Assembly (NCBI GenBank): GCA_949289155.1
Contig: CASEMX010000004.1
Span: 62,001-126,000, forward strand
Origin: an uncultured Parabacteroides sp.
Lineage (GTDB): Bacteria; Bacteroidota; Bacteroidia; Bacteroidales; Tannerellaceae
Length of the DNA stretch: 64,000 nt
Direction of reading: 5' to 3'
Made by a program: the position numbers and the translations under genes. Shown here piece by piece: positions 1 through 8,980 of this stretch (the stretch's first letter is position 1; each line of letters starts with the position of its first letter). A model generated the notes under the pieces. That model was given only the letters and a program-made list of their open reading frames with translations. It was not told the origin of the DNA and made no database searches.

Positions 1-1272
1 GAGCTGCTCAAAGATTTATACCCTGCAGATATTGCGGAACTGTATAAGGATTTGGATTTGCAGGAGGCGATTTATCTCTATCTGTTGATGGATGGAGAAA
101 AAGCCGCCGATGTCTTGATGGAACTCGATGAAGAGGACCGTCATAAATTGTTGAAAGAGCTTCCGAACGAGTTAATCGCTAAACGTTTCGTCGATAACAT
201 GGATACCGACGATGCCGTTGATTTGATGCGTGAGTTGGATGAAGACACGCAGGAAGAGATTCTCTCGCATATCGAAGACGTGGAGCAGGCAGGGGATATC
301 GTTGACTTGTTGAAATACGATGAGGATACCGCCGGCGGTCTGATGGGTACGGAGATGATTGTAGTCAACGAGAATTGGAGTATGCCCAAATGTATCGACG
401 AGATGCGCAAGCAGGCGGAGGATATGGATGAGATTTATTACGTCTATGTCGTGGATGATGACGACCGCCTCCGCGGAGTGCTTCCGCTCAAGAAGCTGAT
501 TACGAATCCTTCGGTCTCAAAAATCAAGCATGTCATGAAGAAAGACCCGATTGCGGTGCATGATAGCGACAGCATCGAAGAGGTAGCCGAGACGATTGAG
601 AAATACGACCTCGTTGCGCTGCCGGTTATCGATAGCATCGGGCGATTGGTGGGGCGTATCAGTGTCGATGACGTCATGGATGAGGTGCGCGAACAGCACG
701 AACGCGATTATCAGTTGGCTTCGGGTATCTCGCAGGACGTAGAGACATCGGATAATATCTTCACGCAGACGGCGGCGCGCCTTCCGTGGCTTTTGATTGG
801 AATGATTGGGGGACTGAGCAACTCCATCATCCTTGGGGGATTTGAAAATGGAATCGCGACAAATCCGAAAATGGCGCTCTTCATTCCGCTTATCGGAGGT
901 ACGGGCGGAAACGTCGGGATTCAATCTTCGGCAATTGTCGTGCAGGGCTTGGCAAACAATACCCTGAAGGAGGGAAACATCTTCGCGCAGGTAATGAAGG
1001 AGAGCGTCGTGTCGATTATCAATGCCAGCATCATCAGTTTGGTGGTGTTTGTCTATAACTTTTTCATGTTGGGCGACCGTGCTATTACGGCGTCCGTTTC
1101 GCTCAGTCTGTTTGCCGTCGTGATGTTCGCCAGCATCTTCGGGACGTTAGTGCCCTTGCTTTTGGATAAAATGAAGGTGGACCCCGCGCTCGCGACCGGT
1201 CCGTTCATTACGATTTCGAATGACATTATCGGAATGCTTATCTATATGTTCATTGCTTCGGCTTTGATGTGA
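1..1272 (+). CDS. mgtE: Magnesium transporter MgtE (5' end outside window)
   Basis: Mg2+ channel/transporter of the inner membrane. The reading frame is open from base 1, so the true start lies before the window; 423 codons are visible of a family usually near 450. Order: MgtE N domain rich in LDEEDR-type acidic helices, a CBS pair (IKHVMKKDPIAV ... LVGRISVDDVMDEV), then the membrane domain with the signature PLIGGTGGNVGIQ and a late SNDIIG whose Asp corresponds to the pore Asp region. The CBS and N domains gate the pore by binding Mg2+ in characterised homologues. It is followed 26 bp later by aroB on the same strand, so co-transcription is plausible. Family assignment is firm. Confidence 0.95.
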   Translation, partial: ELLKDLYPADIAELYKDLDLQEAIYLYLLMDGEKAADVLMELDEEDRHKLLKELPNELIAKRFVDNMDTDDAVDLMRELDEDTQEEILSHIEDVEQAGDIVDLLKYDEDTAGGLMGTEMIVVNENWSMPKCIDEMRKQAEDMDEIYYVYVVDDDDRLRGVLPLKKLITNPSVSKIKHVMKKDPIAVHDSDSIEEVAETIEKYDLVALPVIDSIGRLVGRISVDDVMDEVREQHERDYQLASGISQDVETSDNIFTQTAARLPWLLIGMIGGLSNSIILGGFENGIATNPKMALFIPLIGGTGGNVGIQSSAIVVQGLANNTLKEGNIFAQVMKESVVSIINASIISLVVFVYNFFMLGDRAITASVSLSLFAVVMFASIFGTLVPLLLDKMKVDPALATGPFITISNDIIGMLIYMFIASALM

Positions 1273-1298
1273 TTATATTTATTGAATCGTTTAAAAAT

Positions 1299-2363
1299 AT
1301 GGAGAACAAACAGCAAGTCGTCATTTGTCAGGATTTATCGGCAGAATTGCAAGCCTTCCTGACGGATTTGGATTATGATAAATTGTTCGTATTGACCGAT
1401 ACGAATACAAAAGAGAAATGCTTCCCGCTCGTGAAGGATATCCCGCAGCTGAGAGAGGCGGCGCAGATTACCGTGCCTGCCACCGACCTCAACAAGACGT
1501 TGGATTCGCTCGCTTCGATTTGGACGCAGCTTTCGGAGGGCGGCGCGACGCGCCATTCGCTGCTGCTGAATTTAGGCGGCGGGATGGTGACGGACATGGG
1601 CGGATTCGCGGGGGCTACGTTCAAGCGCGGTATCCGCACGGTCAATGTCCCGACAACGCTCATGGCCTCGGTGGATGCAGCCGTTGGCGGAAAGACGGGG
1701 ATTAATTTCCACGGGCTGAAGAATGAAATCGGGGCGTTTTATCCGCCGCTATGCGTCTTTATCGATTGCGAATTTCTCCGCACACTGGACCGAGATAATA
1801 TCCTCTCCGGTTATGCGGAAATGATTAAACACGGGCTCATCAGTTCGATGGAGGTCTATACGCCCGTCCTCCTCTACGATATCGACACCATGAATTATCA
1901 ATACCTCAACACGCTGGTGGCGCAATCGGTTGCCGTGAAGGAGGACTTCGTCGCGCAGGACCCGAAAGAACGCGGCATTCGGAAGGCGTTGAATTTCGGG
2001 CATACGGTCGGACATGCATTTGAGAGTCTCTCGTTCCAGCGGGGCAATCCGTTATTGCACGGACACGCTGTCGCCGCCGGAATCGTAAGCGAACTCTTCC
2101 TGTCGCACCGTGCCTGCGGTTTTCCGATGGAGAAACTCAGCCAAGTGGTCTATTATATCAAGGAATACTACGCACCGTTCGCGTTCGATTGCAAGGAGTA
2201 TGACGCACTTTACGATTTGATGCGGCATGACAAGAAAAACGAGGGCGATGTAATCAATTTCACCCTGCTGGGGCAAGTGGGCGACGTGCGCATCAACCAG
2301 CATCTTGACAAAGCCGCCGTGCTGGAATCCTTGGACTTTTATCGCGAAAGCATGGGCATTTGA
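1299..2363 (+). CDS. aroB: 3-dehydroquinate synthase
   Basis: Second step of the shikimate pathway: converts DAHP to 3-dehydroquinate with NAD+ and a divalent metal, in the cytoplasm. Visible motifs are LGGGMVTDMGGFAGATFKRG (NAD-binding), PTTLMASVDAAVGGKTGIN (substrate), and the metal-site segments NFGHTVGHAFE and LLHGHAVAAG. A GTG at 1269 overlapping the mgtE stop would add ten hydrophobic residues, but the ATG at 1299 gives a 354-residue protein of normal length and is preferred. Transcribed after mgtE with a 26-bp gap. Followed by inverted repeats and the convergent PAP2 gene. Confidence 0.96.
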   Translation: MENKQQVVICQDLSAELQAFLTDLDYDKLFVLTDTNTKEKCFPLVKDIPQLREAAQITVPATDLNKTLDSLASIWTQLSEGGATRHSLLLNLGGGMVTDMGGFAGATFKRGIRTVNVPTTLMASVDAAVGGKTGINFHGLKNEIGAFYPPLCVFIDCEFLRTLDRDNILSGYAEMIKHGLISSMEVYTPVLLYDIDTMNYQYLNTLVAQSVAVKEDFVAQDPKERGIRKALNFGHTVGHAFESLSFQRGNPLLHGHAVAAGIVSELFLSHRACGFPMEKLSQVVYYIKEYYAPFAFDCKEYDALYDLMRHDKKNEGDVINFTLLGQVGDVRINQHLDKAAVLESLDFYRESMGI

Positions 2364-2381
2364 CGGGAAAAATGCAGCCCA

Positions 2382-2476
2382 TTGTAACCTTATTTTGGGT
2401 CGCCGCGCGCAGGATTTACCCCAAAGTAAGGTTACAAAACGTTGCCTCGCGCAAACGGCGAGCCGTTATAACCTTA
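2382..2476. repeat. Intergenic nested inverted repeats after aroB
   Basis: An 18-bp arm at 2382-2399 pairs with 2420-2437 (one mismatch). The right arm also pairs with 2466-2476 (one mismatch). The two dyad centres (about 2409.5 and 2451.5) are 42 bp apart and the two same-strand copies are 84 bp apart. It sits between convergent aroB and the PAP2 gene, so it may act as a bidirectional terminator, but the 42-bp spacing matches the arrays found elsewhere in the window. Confidence 0.7.
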
Positions 2477-2525
2477 CAATGGACTGAAATTTCCCCGAAA
2501 AATGGCTTATTGGGGCGGCATTGCA

Positions 2526-3725
2526 TTAAAACAGCGCGGAAATGGCGACGCCGATACTGACATAGTTCAGGTTCTTGCCCGATTCGAAGAGCGGACAACT
2601 GGTGTACATATAATCGGCATAGAGGCGAAGCGCCGACGTCGGTGTCATCTGTCCGATGAGCGACGTGCCCACCGTGCCCGAAACGCCCTTGTGCATACTC
2701 TCCTGATTATACAATAAATCGACATAACCGATAGCGACTTCCGAGTTCCAGAACAAACGCGGGAGCAACAGCTTCGTGTAGCCCGGACCGACGCTGAACG
2801 AGGTGCAGCCGACTACGCCCTGCCCGCCGGTAAGGTTGGCCGAAAGGATATGCGCCTGAAGCCCCACGCCCCAACCGTTTTTCAGGTAATATCCTCCGGA
2901 GATGCCGGTATTGACCCCGCCGTACGCGCGGGTGCTTTTGTCATTCACGCGGAATACCGACGGAAAAAGGCAACTGTATCCGACGGAATAATCCAATGAG
3001 GAATGCACCTCGGTATAGTCTGTGCTTGACCCCAGAATCTCTTTGACCGTTTTTTTCTTGAAAATCAAATCGGAGAGAAAGTATCCCAGTTCGGTGGACA
3101 TGATGCCGATGCCGGCGCCGGCCAACACATCCGACATCCAGTGGCGGTTGTTCATCATTCTTCCAACGGCAACGAGGGTAGAGGAGGTATAAGCGCCGAC
3201 ACCAATCCACGGACTGATTTCGCCATATTCCTTGTAGAGCATCGTCGCCGCCATGAACGCCGTGGCAGTGTGCCCCGACGGAAAGGAATTGCGCTTGCTG
3301 CTGTCCGGCCGCTTGCGCTTCACAGTATATTTCAATCCGTTGACGATTCCTGCCATCGTCGCGGCGGAGATAACATCCGCCGTCAGCATCTCGCCCCACG
3401 TACTCCGTCCTTCGACGCCGGCGAGCTTCATCCCGAACACCGCGGCAAGCGGCGCATATTGGAGATAATTATCGAATTCGCTGGAGAACTTGGACAAATG
3501 TTGATTTCGCGCCCGGAAAATCGGGTCATCGACAGTGACGGCGAGCGCACTCGAAAGCAGCAGCGGGACACCGCTTTTCAGAATCTGATAGGCTGGCGTC
3601 CGGCGGAACTTCACCACTGCCGGCGGCTCATTATCCCATTTCCCGAGCGAATCCCTAACGATTCCCTGCGCAGCCATATTCCCGGAAAACAATCCCAAAA
3701 GACAAAGGAAAACCCACTTAACCAT
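2526..3725 (-). CDS. PAP2-family phosphatase with C-terminal beta-barrel-like domain
   Basis: Exported lipid-phosphate phosphatase of the PAP2 family. A signal peptide (about residues 1-19, ending NMAAQ) is followed by the three PAP2 motifs: KRKRPDSSKRNSF, PSGHTATAF and GRMMNNRHWMSDVLAG. The last 170 residues are rich in alternating Gly/aromatic strands and end in a terminal Phe, like an outer-membrane barrel with a C-terminal beta-signal. Family members dephosphorylate lipid A, undecaprenyl pyrophosphate or phosphatidates; which one applies here cannot be read from sequence. The tail suggests outer-membrane location, which is an inference. At 399 residues it is longer than a plain PAP2 enzyme. 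It has its own promoter at 3756-3763. Confidence 0.88.
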   Translation of the reverse strand: MVKWVFLCLLGLFSGNMAAQGIVRDSLGKWDNEPPAVVKFRRTPAYQILKSGVPLLLSSALAVTVDDPIFRARNQHLSKFSSEFDNYLQYAPLAAVFGMKLAGVEGRSTWGEMLTADVISAATMAGIVNGLKYTVKRKRPDSSKRNSFPSGHTATAFMAATMLYKEYGEISPWIGVGAYTSSTLVAVGRMMNNRHWMSDVLAGAGIGIMSTELGYFLSDLIFKKKTVKEILGSSTDYTEVHSSLDYSVGYSCLFPSVFRVNDKSTRAYGGVNTGISGGYYLKNGWGVGLQAHILSANLTGGQGVVGCTSFSVGPGYTKLLLPRLFWNSEVAIGYVDLLYNQESMHKGVSGTVGTSLIGQMTPTSALRLYADYMYTSCPLFESGKNLNYVSIGVAISALF

Positions 3726-3755
3726 CGTATCTCTACCTATTTGCTTTTACGACGG

Positions 3756-3763
3756 CAAAGGTA
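3756..3763 (-). promoter_or_regulatory. Predicted -7 element of PAP2 gene
   Basis: The minus strand reads TACCTTTG, a match to the Bacteroidetes -7 consensus TAnnTTTG, 31 bp before the ATG at 3725. No convincing -33 element was seen. Confidence 0.6.
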
Positions 3764-3834
3764 CGAAAAAAGGCGGTTCGCTTGCCGCTGCATATTTTCT
3801 TTGCCGGGAAAATGGGTAGAAGAGATTGACACCA

Positions 3835-4911
3835 TCAAAATTTTCCGGAATTATTTCCACAAATGTTTTGCGTTTCCGGAGAACTACGGAAGCATGAATC
3901 AACTATTTCTACGCGTATTAAATCTTTTTGTGCAACAAAATAGGGGAAAATTTTAATCGAAACAGGAATGACGACATAACGCATAAGAAGGGCAATGGCG
4001 ACATACGTCAAAATATACTGCCCTGCCTCACCCGCAAAAGAGAAAACAAAACGGAGCGGCGCCACGAGAAAAGTGTGAAACCCCAAAACAACAAGCGAAT
4101 AACGCCCGATGTAGGAAATAACAGGCAAACGTTTCAGTATCCGGCAAATCGTAAGTAAAAGGAGTATCCCCGCAAATCCGGCAGAATAATGTATCGGGAA
4201 GAGGTCGCGCACCTCTTTTGGGAAAAGCGCGCAACCATAAATGAATGCAAAGCAACCTGCGCAGAGCAGTAAACTTTTATATAGCGGAATAATTTGTCTT
4301 GCAAATTTGTCTTGCAAAATCCAATTTTTAGCGTAAAAACCAACAGCAAAGAAGGGAAGCGCCGCCAAAGAACGGTCGAAATAATAGGGCCAACGCTCCG
4401 TTACACTCCATGCGCAAATCATTGAACCCCCGATAAGGAAGCAAACTGCGAGCAGCCACCACTTATTCCGAATCCAATAATGCAAAAGAAAGAAAAGGAT
4501 ATTCACCCCAAAGAGAGAAAGAAGAAACCAAATGGGTTGATTATAACCAATATCTTCGCCACGCCCCAATTTGAAAATAATATCTCCAATCATATTCCAT
4601 CGGAAGGGCTCTTCAAGGATTCCTTTTTCATAGAGATGTAAGAAATGACAGACAATACCCGCGGCATAAGCGACCAAGAAAAAGAACAAATAGGAAATAA
4701 TCAGTTTGTTCAGTTTCTTTATGGAGAATTCTTTCAGGCCGCTGTATTCTTTGAAGAAAATCCCGGACAGGAAATAATAAAGTGGCATACGGAAAAAGCG
4801 CAATGCCGTTTCCGTGGTGGTTTCAAAATCATGAATATGAATCAAAACGACCAAAGAAATACAAAGCCCTTTCGCCAAATCAATATATTCTACCCGTTGT
4901 GTAGCAGCCAT
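3835..4911 (-). CDS. Acyltransferase family 3 membrane protein
   Basis: Integral inner-membrane O-acyltransferase-like protein (Acyltransferase_3 family), 358 residues with about ten predicted membrane helices. The N-terminus EYIDLAKGLCISLVVLIHIH is the family hallmark, with the catalytic-type His in the first helix, followed by FRMPLYYFLSGIFF. Relatives acetylate or otherwise acylate cell-surface sugars using cytoplasmic acyl donors. The acceptor here is unknown. It lies 21 bp after the YitT gene on the same strand, so the two probably form an operon. The start at 4911 (MAATQRVEY) places the motif correctly. Confidence 0.88.
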   Translation of the reverse strand: MAATQRVEYIDLAKGLCISLVVLIHIHDFETTTETALRFFRMPLYYFLSGIFFKEYSGLKEFSIKKLNKLIISYLFFFLVAYAAGIVCHFLHLYEKGILEEPFRWNMIGDIIFKLGRGEDIGYNQPIWFLLSLFGVNILFFLLHYWIRNKWWLLAVCFLIGGSMICAWSVTERWPYYFDRSLAALPFFAVGFYAKNWILQDKFARQIIPLYKSLLLCAGCFAFIYGCALFPKEVRDLFPIHYSAGFAGILLLLTICRILKRLPVISYIGRYSLVVLGFHTFLVAPLRFVFSFAGEAGQYILTYVAIALLMRYVVIPVSIKIFPYFVAQKDLIRVEIVDSCFRSSPETQNICGNNSGKF

Positions 4912-4932
4912 TTTTCTGTATTCTCTATCTGT

Positions 4933-5811
4933 TTACGCTTTAATCGGGTCGAACCCTTCGCCATAAACACCGCGTGTCGGCGTTTGCGAGATAAAGGCCT
5001 TGGGGTCGATGCTCTTGATGAAGCGGAAAATTGTAACGGATTCGGACTTGCGGACGATGACGAGCAGCACCTTCATCGGCTTCTTCGTATAACCGCCGTG
5101 CCCGTCAAGAATCGTACAACTGCGGTCCATGTCATGAATGATTCGCTCGGATATTTCTTCGTATTTCTCCGAGAAGATGAAGAACTGGACGGACTCGCGG
5201 TTGCCGTTCACGATTTGGTCGATCATGTAGTTGCTGACCACCATCTCAACGAAGGCGAAGACGATTTTCGTTACGTCGTGGAAGAGGAAATAGGACGAAC
5301 CGATGATGAAGAAATCGAGCATCAGCATGGCACGACCTATTGAGATGTTCTTGTACTTCGTGATAATCATACCGATAATATCCGTCCCGCCCGTACTTCC
5401 ATTCGAAGCGAAAATAAATCCCAATCCCGCACCGCAAAGCACACCGCCGATGATGATGGACATAAACGGCTCTCCTTGAATAATTGGCCCGTCAAGTATA
5501 TTCTCAAAAAGAGAGAGGGAGAGCGAGAGGGAGAAAACGCCGAAGATGGTCTTCACGAGGAACTTCCACCCCAAAATCTTGAGCGCGACGGCGAGGAGGA
5601 AGATGTTGATGACGAAGTAGGAAACAGAAACCGGGATGAGCTCATTCGACGCGAAGAAAATCAGGGCGCAGAGACCGCTCAACCCACCCGTCACGATTTC
5701 GTTCGAGAGGATGAAGCCGTTGAAGCCGAAACCGTAAAGCAGCGTGCCGAAGAGGATAACGGCATAATCCCGCACTTCGTATTTGCGTAATTGAGATTTG
5801 ATAGAGTCCAT
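4933..5811 (-). CDS. YitT family membrane protein (DUF161/DUF2179)
   Basis: Inner-membrane protein with five or six N-terminal hydrophobic segments (about residues 17-190), including the repeated glycine-rich stretch GFNGFILSNEIVTGGLSGL and GLGFIFASNGSTGGTDIIG. A cytoplasmic DUF2179 domain follows (about 200-290), containing CTILDGHGGYTKKPMKVLLV. This is the standard YitT architecture at 292 residues. The function of the family is not established; transport has been suggested. Same-strand neighbours are leuS upstream (100 bp, with a hairpin between) and the acyltransferase downstream. Confidence 0.9.
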   Translation of the reverse strand: MDSIKSQLRKYEVRDYAVILFGTLLYGFGFNGFILSNEIVTGGLSGLCALIFFASNELIPVSVSYFVINIFLLAVALKILGWKFLVKTIFGVFSLSLSLSLFENILDGPIIQGEPFMSIIIGGVLCGAGLGFIFASNGSTGGTDIIGMIITKYKNISIGRAMLMLDFFIIGSSYFLFHDVTKIVFAFVEMVVSNYMIDQIVNGNRESVQFFIFSEKYEEISERIIHDMDRSCTILDGHGGYTKKPMKVLLVIVRKSESVTIFRFIKSIDPKAFISQTPTRGVYGEGFDPIKA

Positions 5812-5832
5812 AACTTAATATGCTAATGTATC

Positions 5833-5889
5833 AATGTGCTAATGTGCTAATGTACCAATATGTCAATGAAATTGACACATTAGCACATT
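5833..5889. repeat. Inverted repeat between leuS and the YitT gene
   Basis: A perfect 14-bp inverted repeat (5833-5846 and 5876-5889, arms AATGTGCTAATGTG) surrounds an inner 7-bp dyad at 5861-5877. The arms are themselves built of a repeated GCTAATGT word that also occurs at 5822-5829 and 5895-5904. It may terminate or attenuate transcription leaving leuS. Confidence 0.7.
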
Positions 5890-5911
5890 ATTTATTAGCA
5901 CATTAGTTTTA

Positions 5912-8746
5912 TTATCCTAAAACGATATTGACGATCTTCTTCGGCACGACGATGACCTTGCGGATTTGTTTTCCTTCGAGCCATTTCGCCGAATATTCGT
6001 GGGCAAGGGCGGTCTTTTCGACCTCTTCCTTCGGCATATCGGCCGGGAGGGCAAGGTTGAAGCGCACTTTGCCGTTGAAGGAGATGGCGTAGTTCGCGGT
6101 GTTTTCTACTAAGTATTTCTCGTCGTAGGCAGGCCATTGGGCGTCGCATATGGTCGTGTCGTGTCCCAATTCATGCCAAAGCTCTTCGGCGATGTGCGGA
6201 GCGAAAGGCGCGAGGACGATCACCAGCGGTTCGAGGATGGCGCGCTTCGTGCATTTCAATCCGCCCAGCTCGTTCACGCAAATCATGAAGGCGCTGATGG
6301 AGGTGTTATACGAGAAATGTTCGATATCGTAGGTTACTTTCTTGATGAGCTTGTGGAGCGACTTCAATTCTTCCGGAGTCGGTTCGCCGTCCGTTACCTG
6401 GAGCGCATCCTGGTTGCCATAGAACAGCGTCCAAAGCTTCTTCAAGAAACGGTGTACGCCGTCGATACCGTTTGTATCCCACGGTTTGGATTGCTCAATC
6501 GGGCCGAGGAACATTTCGTAGAGGCGAAGCGTATCGGCGCCATATTTCTCAACAATCACATCCGGGTTCACGACGTTGAACATCGATTTCGACATCTTTT
6601 CCACCGCCCAGCCGCAGATGTACTTGCCATCTTCGAGGATAAACTCGGCGTTGTTATATTCCGGTCGCCAGTTCTTGAAGGCTTCAATATCTAAGACATC
6701 ATTCGAGACGATGTTCACATCCACGTGGAGCGGCGTCACGTCGTACTGGTCTTTCAGATTATAAGAAACAAACGTATTGGTATCCTTGATACGGTAAACG
6801 AAGTTCGAACGGCCTTGGATCATGCCCTGGTTGATGAGCTTCTGGAACGGCTCTTCCTTTACGCTTACGCCAAGGTCGAAGAGGAACTTGTTCCAGAAAC
6901 GGGAGTAAATCAAGTGCCCCGTTGCATGTTCCGTACCGCCGACGTACAAATCGACGTTCTGCCAATACTCGTCCGCCTCTTTCGATACCAACGCCTGGTC
7001 GTTGTGCGGGTCCATATAGCGGAGGTAATAAGCCGACGAACCGGCAAAGCCCGGCATCGTGTTCAATTCGAGCGGGAAGATGGTAGTATTATTAATCAGG
7101 CTATTCTCTACAACTTCGCCTTTCTCCACATCCCATGCCCATTTCGTCGCATGGCCCAAAGGAGGTTCGCCCGTCTCGGTCGGTTTGAACTGGCTCACCT
7201 CCGGCAATTCGAGCGGGAGCTTGCTTTCGTCGATCATGTAAGGCATTCCATCCTTATAATATACCGGGAACGGTTCGCCCCAATAACGCTGGCGAGAGAA
7301 GATGGCGTCGCGCAGGCGGTAATTCACCTTCACCCGTCCCAAGTGATGTTCTTTTACATATTTCTTTGTCGTGGCGATGGCCTCTTTGATGGTCAAGCCA
7401 TTCAGGTTTAAATCGCAATACGGCGTTGCCTCAGCTTTCGGAGAATTCGTCACGATACCCTCTTTAGCATCGAAGCTCTCTTCCGACACATCACAGCCTT
7501 CTACCAACGGAACGATCGGAAGGTTGAAATGTTTCGCGAAAGCATAGTCGCGACTATCGTGTGCCGGCACTGCCATAATCGCCCCGGTTCCATAACCTGC
7601 CAAGACATAATCGCTAATCCAAATAGGCACGGCATCACCCGTAAACGGATTGATGGCATACGAACCGCTGAATACGCCTGTCACCTTGCGGTCTGCGATA
7701 CGTTCGCGCTCCGTACGTTTCTTCGTCCGGTCCAGATAGGCTTCCACTTCCGCCTTCTGGTCTTCGGTAGTCAATTCCGGCACGAGCTCGCTTTCTGGCG
7801 CCAAGACCATGAACGTAACGCCAAACATCGTATCGGCGCGGGTGGTGAAGATGGTAAACTCTTTATCGCTATCTTTTACTTTGAAACGGACTTCGGCTCC
7901 TTCCGAGCGGCCAATCCAGTTGCGTTGCGTCTCTTTGAGGGAATCGGTCCAATCCACCGTATCCAAACCATCCAACAACCGTTGTGCATAGGCCGATACG
8001 CGCAAACACCATTGGCGCATCTTCTTTTGCACCACCGGATAACCGCCGCGTGCCGATACGCCTTCGATGACCTCATCGTTTGCCAATACCGTACCTAACT
8101 CCGGACACCAGTTCACCATCGTTTCGCCCAAGTAAGCGATGCGGTAGTTCATCAACGTCTCCTGTTGCTCCTTTTCGCTCTTGGCTTTCCATTCCTCGGT
8201 CGTAAAGCTCAGCTCTTCCGAGCAAGCCACGTCCAAACCTTCCGTACCCTTCTCTTCGAAATGGGCGATGAGCTTCTCAATCGGTTGCGCCTTTCCACAC
8301 GTATTGCAATAGAAGCTATTGAACATCTTCTGGAAAGCCCATTGCGTCCAGTGGTAATAACCCGGGTCGCAGGTGCGGACTTCGCGGTCCCAATCGAACG
8401 AGAAACCGATCTTGTCCAATTGTTCGCGATATCGGTTGATATTATTAATGGTCGTAATGGCCGGGTGCTGCCCCGTCTGGATGGCATATTGTTCGGCAGG
8501 CAATCCATACGCATCGTATCCCATCGGGTGCAACACGTTGAATCCCTGCAAGCGTTTATAGCGAGAATAAATATCAGAAGCAATGTAACCGAGCGGATGC
8601 CCTACATGCAACCCCGCTCCCGACGGGTAAGGGAACATGTCCAACACATAATACTTAGGCTTCTCGTTTATCCCAACCTGGTAAACTTTGTGGGCGATCC
8701 AATACTCACGCCATTTCTTCTCAATGTCTCTGAAATTATATTCCAT
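5912..8746 (-). CDS. leuS: Leucine--tRNA ligase
   Basis: Class I aminoacyl-tRNA synthetase charging tRNA-Leu in the cytoplasm. The 944 residues show the HIGH-type motif HVGH at 47-50 within [16 protein letters not shown], the CP1 editing domain with TTRADTMFG (301-309) and [15 protein letters not shown] (386-400), and KMSKS at 717-721. A long insertion at about 640-710, before KMSKS, matches the leucine-specific insertion region and explains the length, which is normal for Bacteroidales. The C-terminal anticodon-binding and tail domains are present. It starts at an ATG 38 bp from a predicted -7 element. Confidence 0.98.
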   Translation of the reverse strand: MEYNFRDIEKKWREYWIAHKVYQVGINEKPKYYVLDMFPYPSGAGLHVGHPLGYIASDIYSRYKRLQGFNVLHPMGYDAYGLPAEQYAIQTGQHPAITTINNINRYREQLDKIGFSFDWDREVRTCDPGYYHWTQWAFQKMFNSFYCNTCGKAQPIEKLIAHFEEKGTEGLDVACSEELSFTTEEWKAKSEKEQQETLMNYRIAYLGETMVNWCPELGTVLANDEVIEGVSARGGYPVVQKKMRQWCLRVSAYAQRLLDGLDTVDWTDSLKETQRNWIGRSEGAEVRFKVKDSDKEFTIFTTRADTMFGVTFMVLAPESELVPELTTEDQKAEVEAYLDRTKKRTERERIADRKVTGVFSGSYAINPFTGDAVPIWISDYVLAGYGTGAIMAVPAHDSRDYAFAKHFNLPIVPLVEGCDVSEESFDAKEGIVTNSPKAEATPYCDLNLNGLTIKEAIATTKKYVKEHHLGRVKVNYRLRDAIFSRQRYWGEPFPVYYKDGMPYMIDESKLPLELPEVSQFKPTETGEPPLGHATKWAWDVEKGEVVENSLINNTTIFPLELNTMPGFAGSSAYYLRYMDPHNDQALVSKEADEYWQNVDLYVGGTEHATGHLIYSRFWNKFLFDLGVSVKEEPFQKLINQGMIQGRSNFVYRIKDTNTFVSYNLKDQYDVTPLHVDVNIVSNDVLDIEAFKNWRPEYNNAEFILEDGKYICGWAVEKMSKSMFNVVNPDVIVEKYGADTLRLYEMFLGPIEQSKPWDTNGIDGVHRFLKKLWTLFYGNQDALQVTDGEPTPEELKSLHKLIKKVTYDIEHFSYNTSISAFMICVNELGGLKCTKRAILEPLVIVLAPFAPHIAEELWHELGHDTTICDAQWPAYDEKYLVENTANYAISFNGKVRFNLALPADMPKEEVEKTALAHEYSAKWLEGKQIRKVIVVPKKIVNIVLG

Positions 8747-8783
8747 ATTTGGTCCAACCTTTTTATATATTCTTTTTAGCCTG

Positions 8784-8791
8784 CAAAATTA
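8784..8791 (-). promoter_or_regulatory. Predicted -7 element of leuS
   Basis: The minus strand reads TAATTTTG, matching TAnnTTTG, 37 bp before the leuS ATG. No clear -33 match. Confidence 0.55.
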
Positions 8792-8819
8792 ATCATTTAT
8801 TTTCGGTTAGAGAAGTTGA

Positions 8820-8938
8820 CCATTGGATTTTAGGTGCTTTCTTTTCTTTAGAGAACTCAGAAATCCAATGGATATTTCAAAAAAGAATATCGGTTATTCC
8901 CGGGAAAATAAAGGATACTTTTCCGAAAAATAACCGAT
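8820..8938. terminator. Two hairpins downstream of the Gfo/Idh gene
   Basis: Two perfect inverted repeats: 11 bp at 8820-8830/8861-8871 (CCATTGGATTT and its complement) and 10 bp at 8889-8898/8929-8938 (ATCGGTTATT and its complement). They lie between the end of the oxidoreductase gene and the leuS promoter, both leftward, so a terminator role for the former is likely. The loops of about 30 nt are unusually long for simple terminators. Confidence 0.55.
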
Positions 8939-8980
8939 GGTTTTGAAGTAGGACGTATGCTTATTGCATTTGCCACTCAT

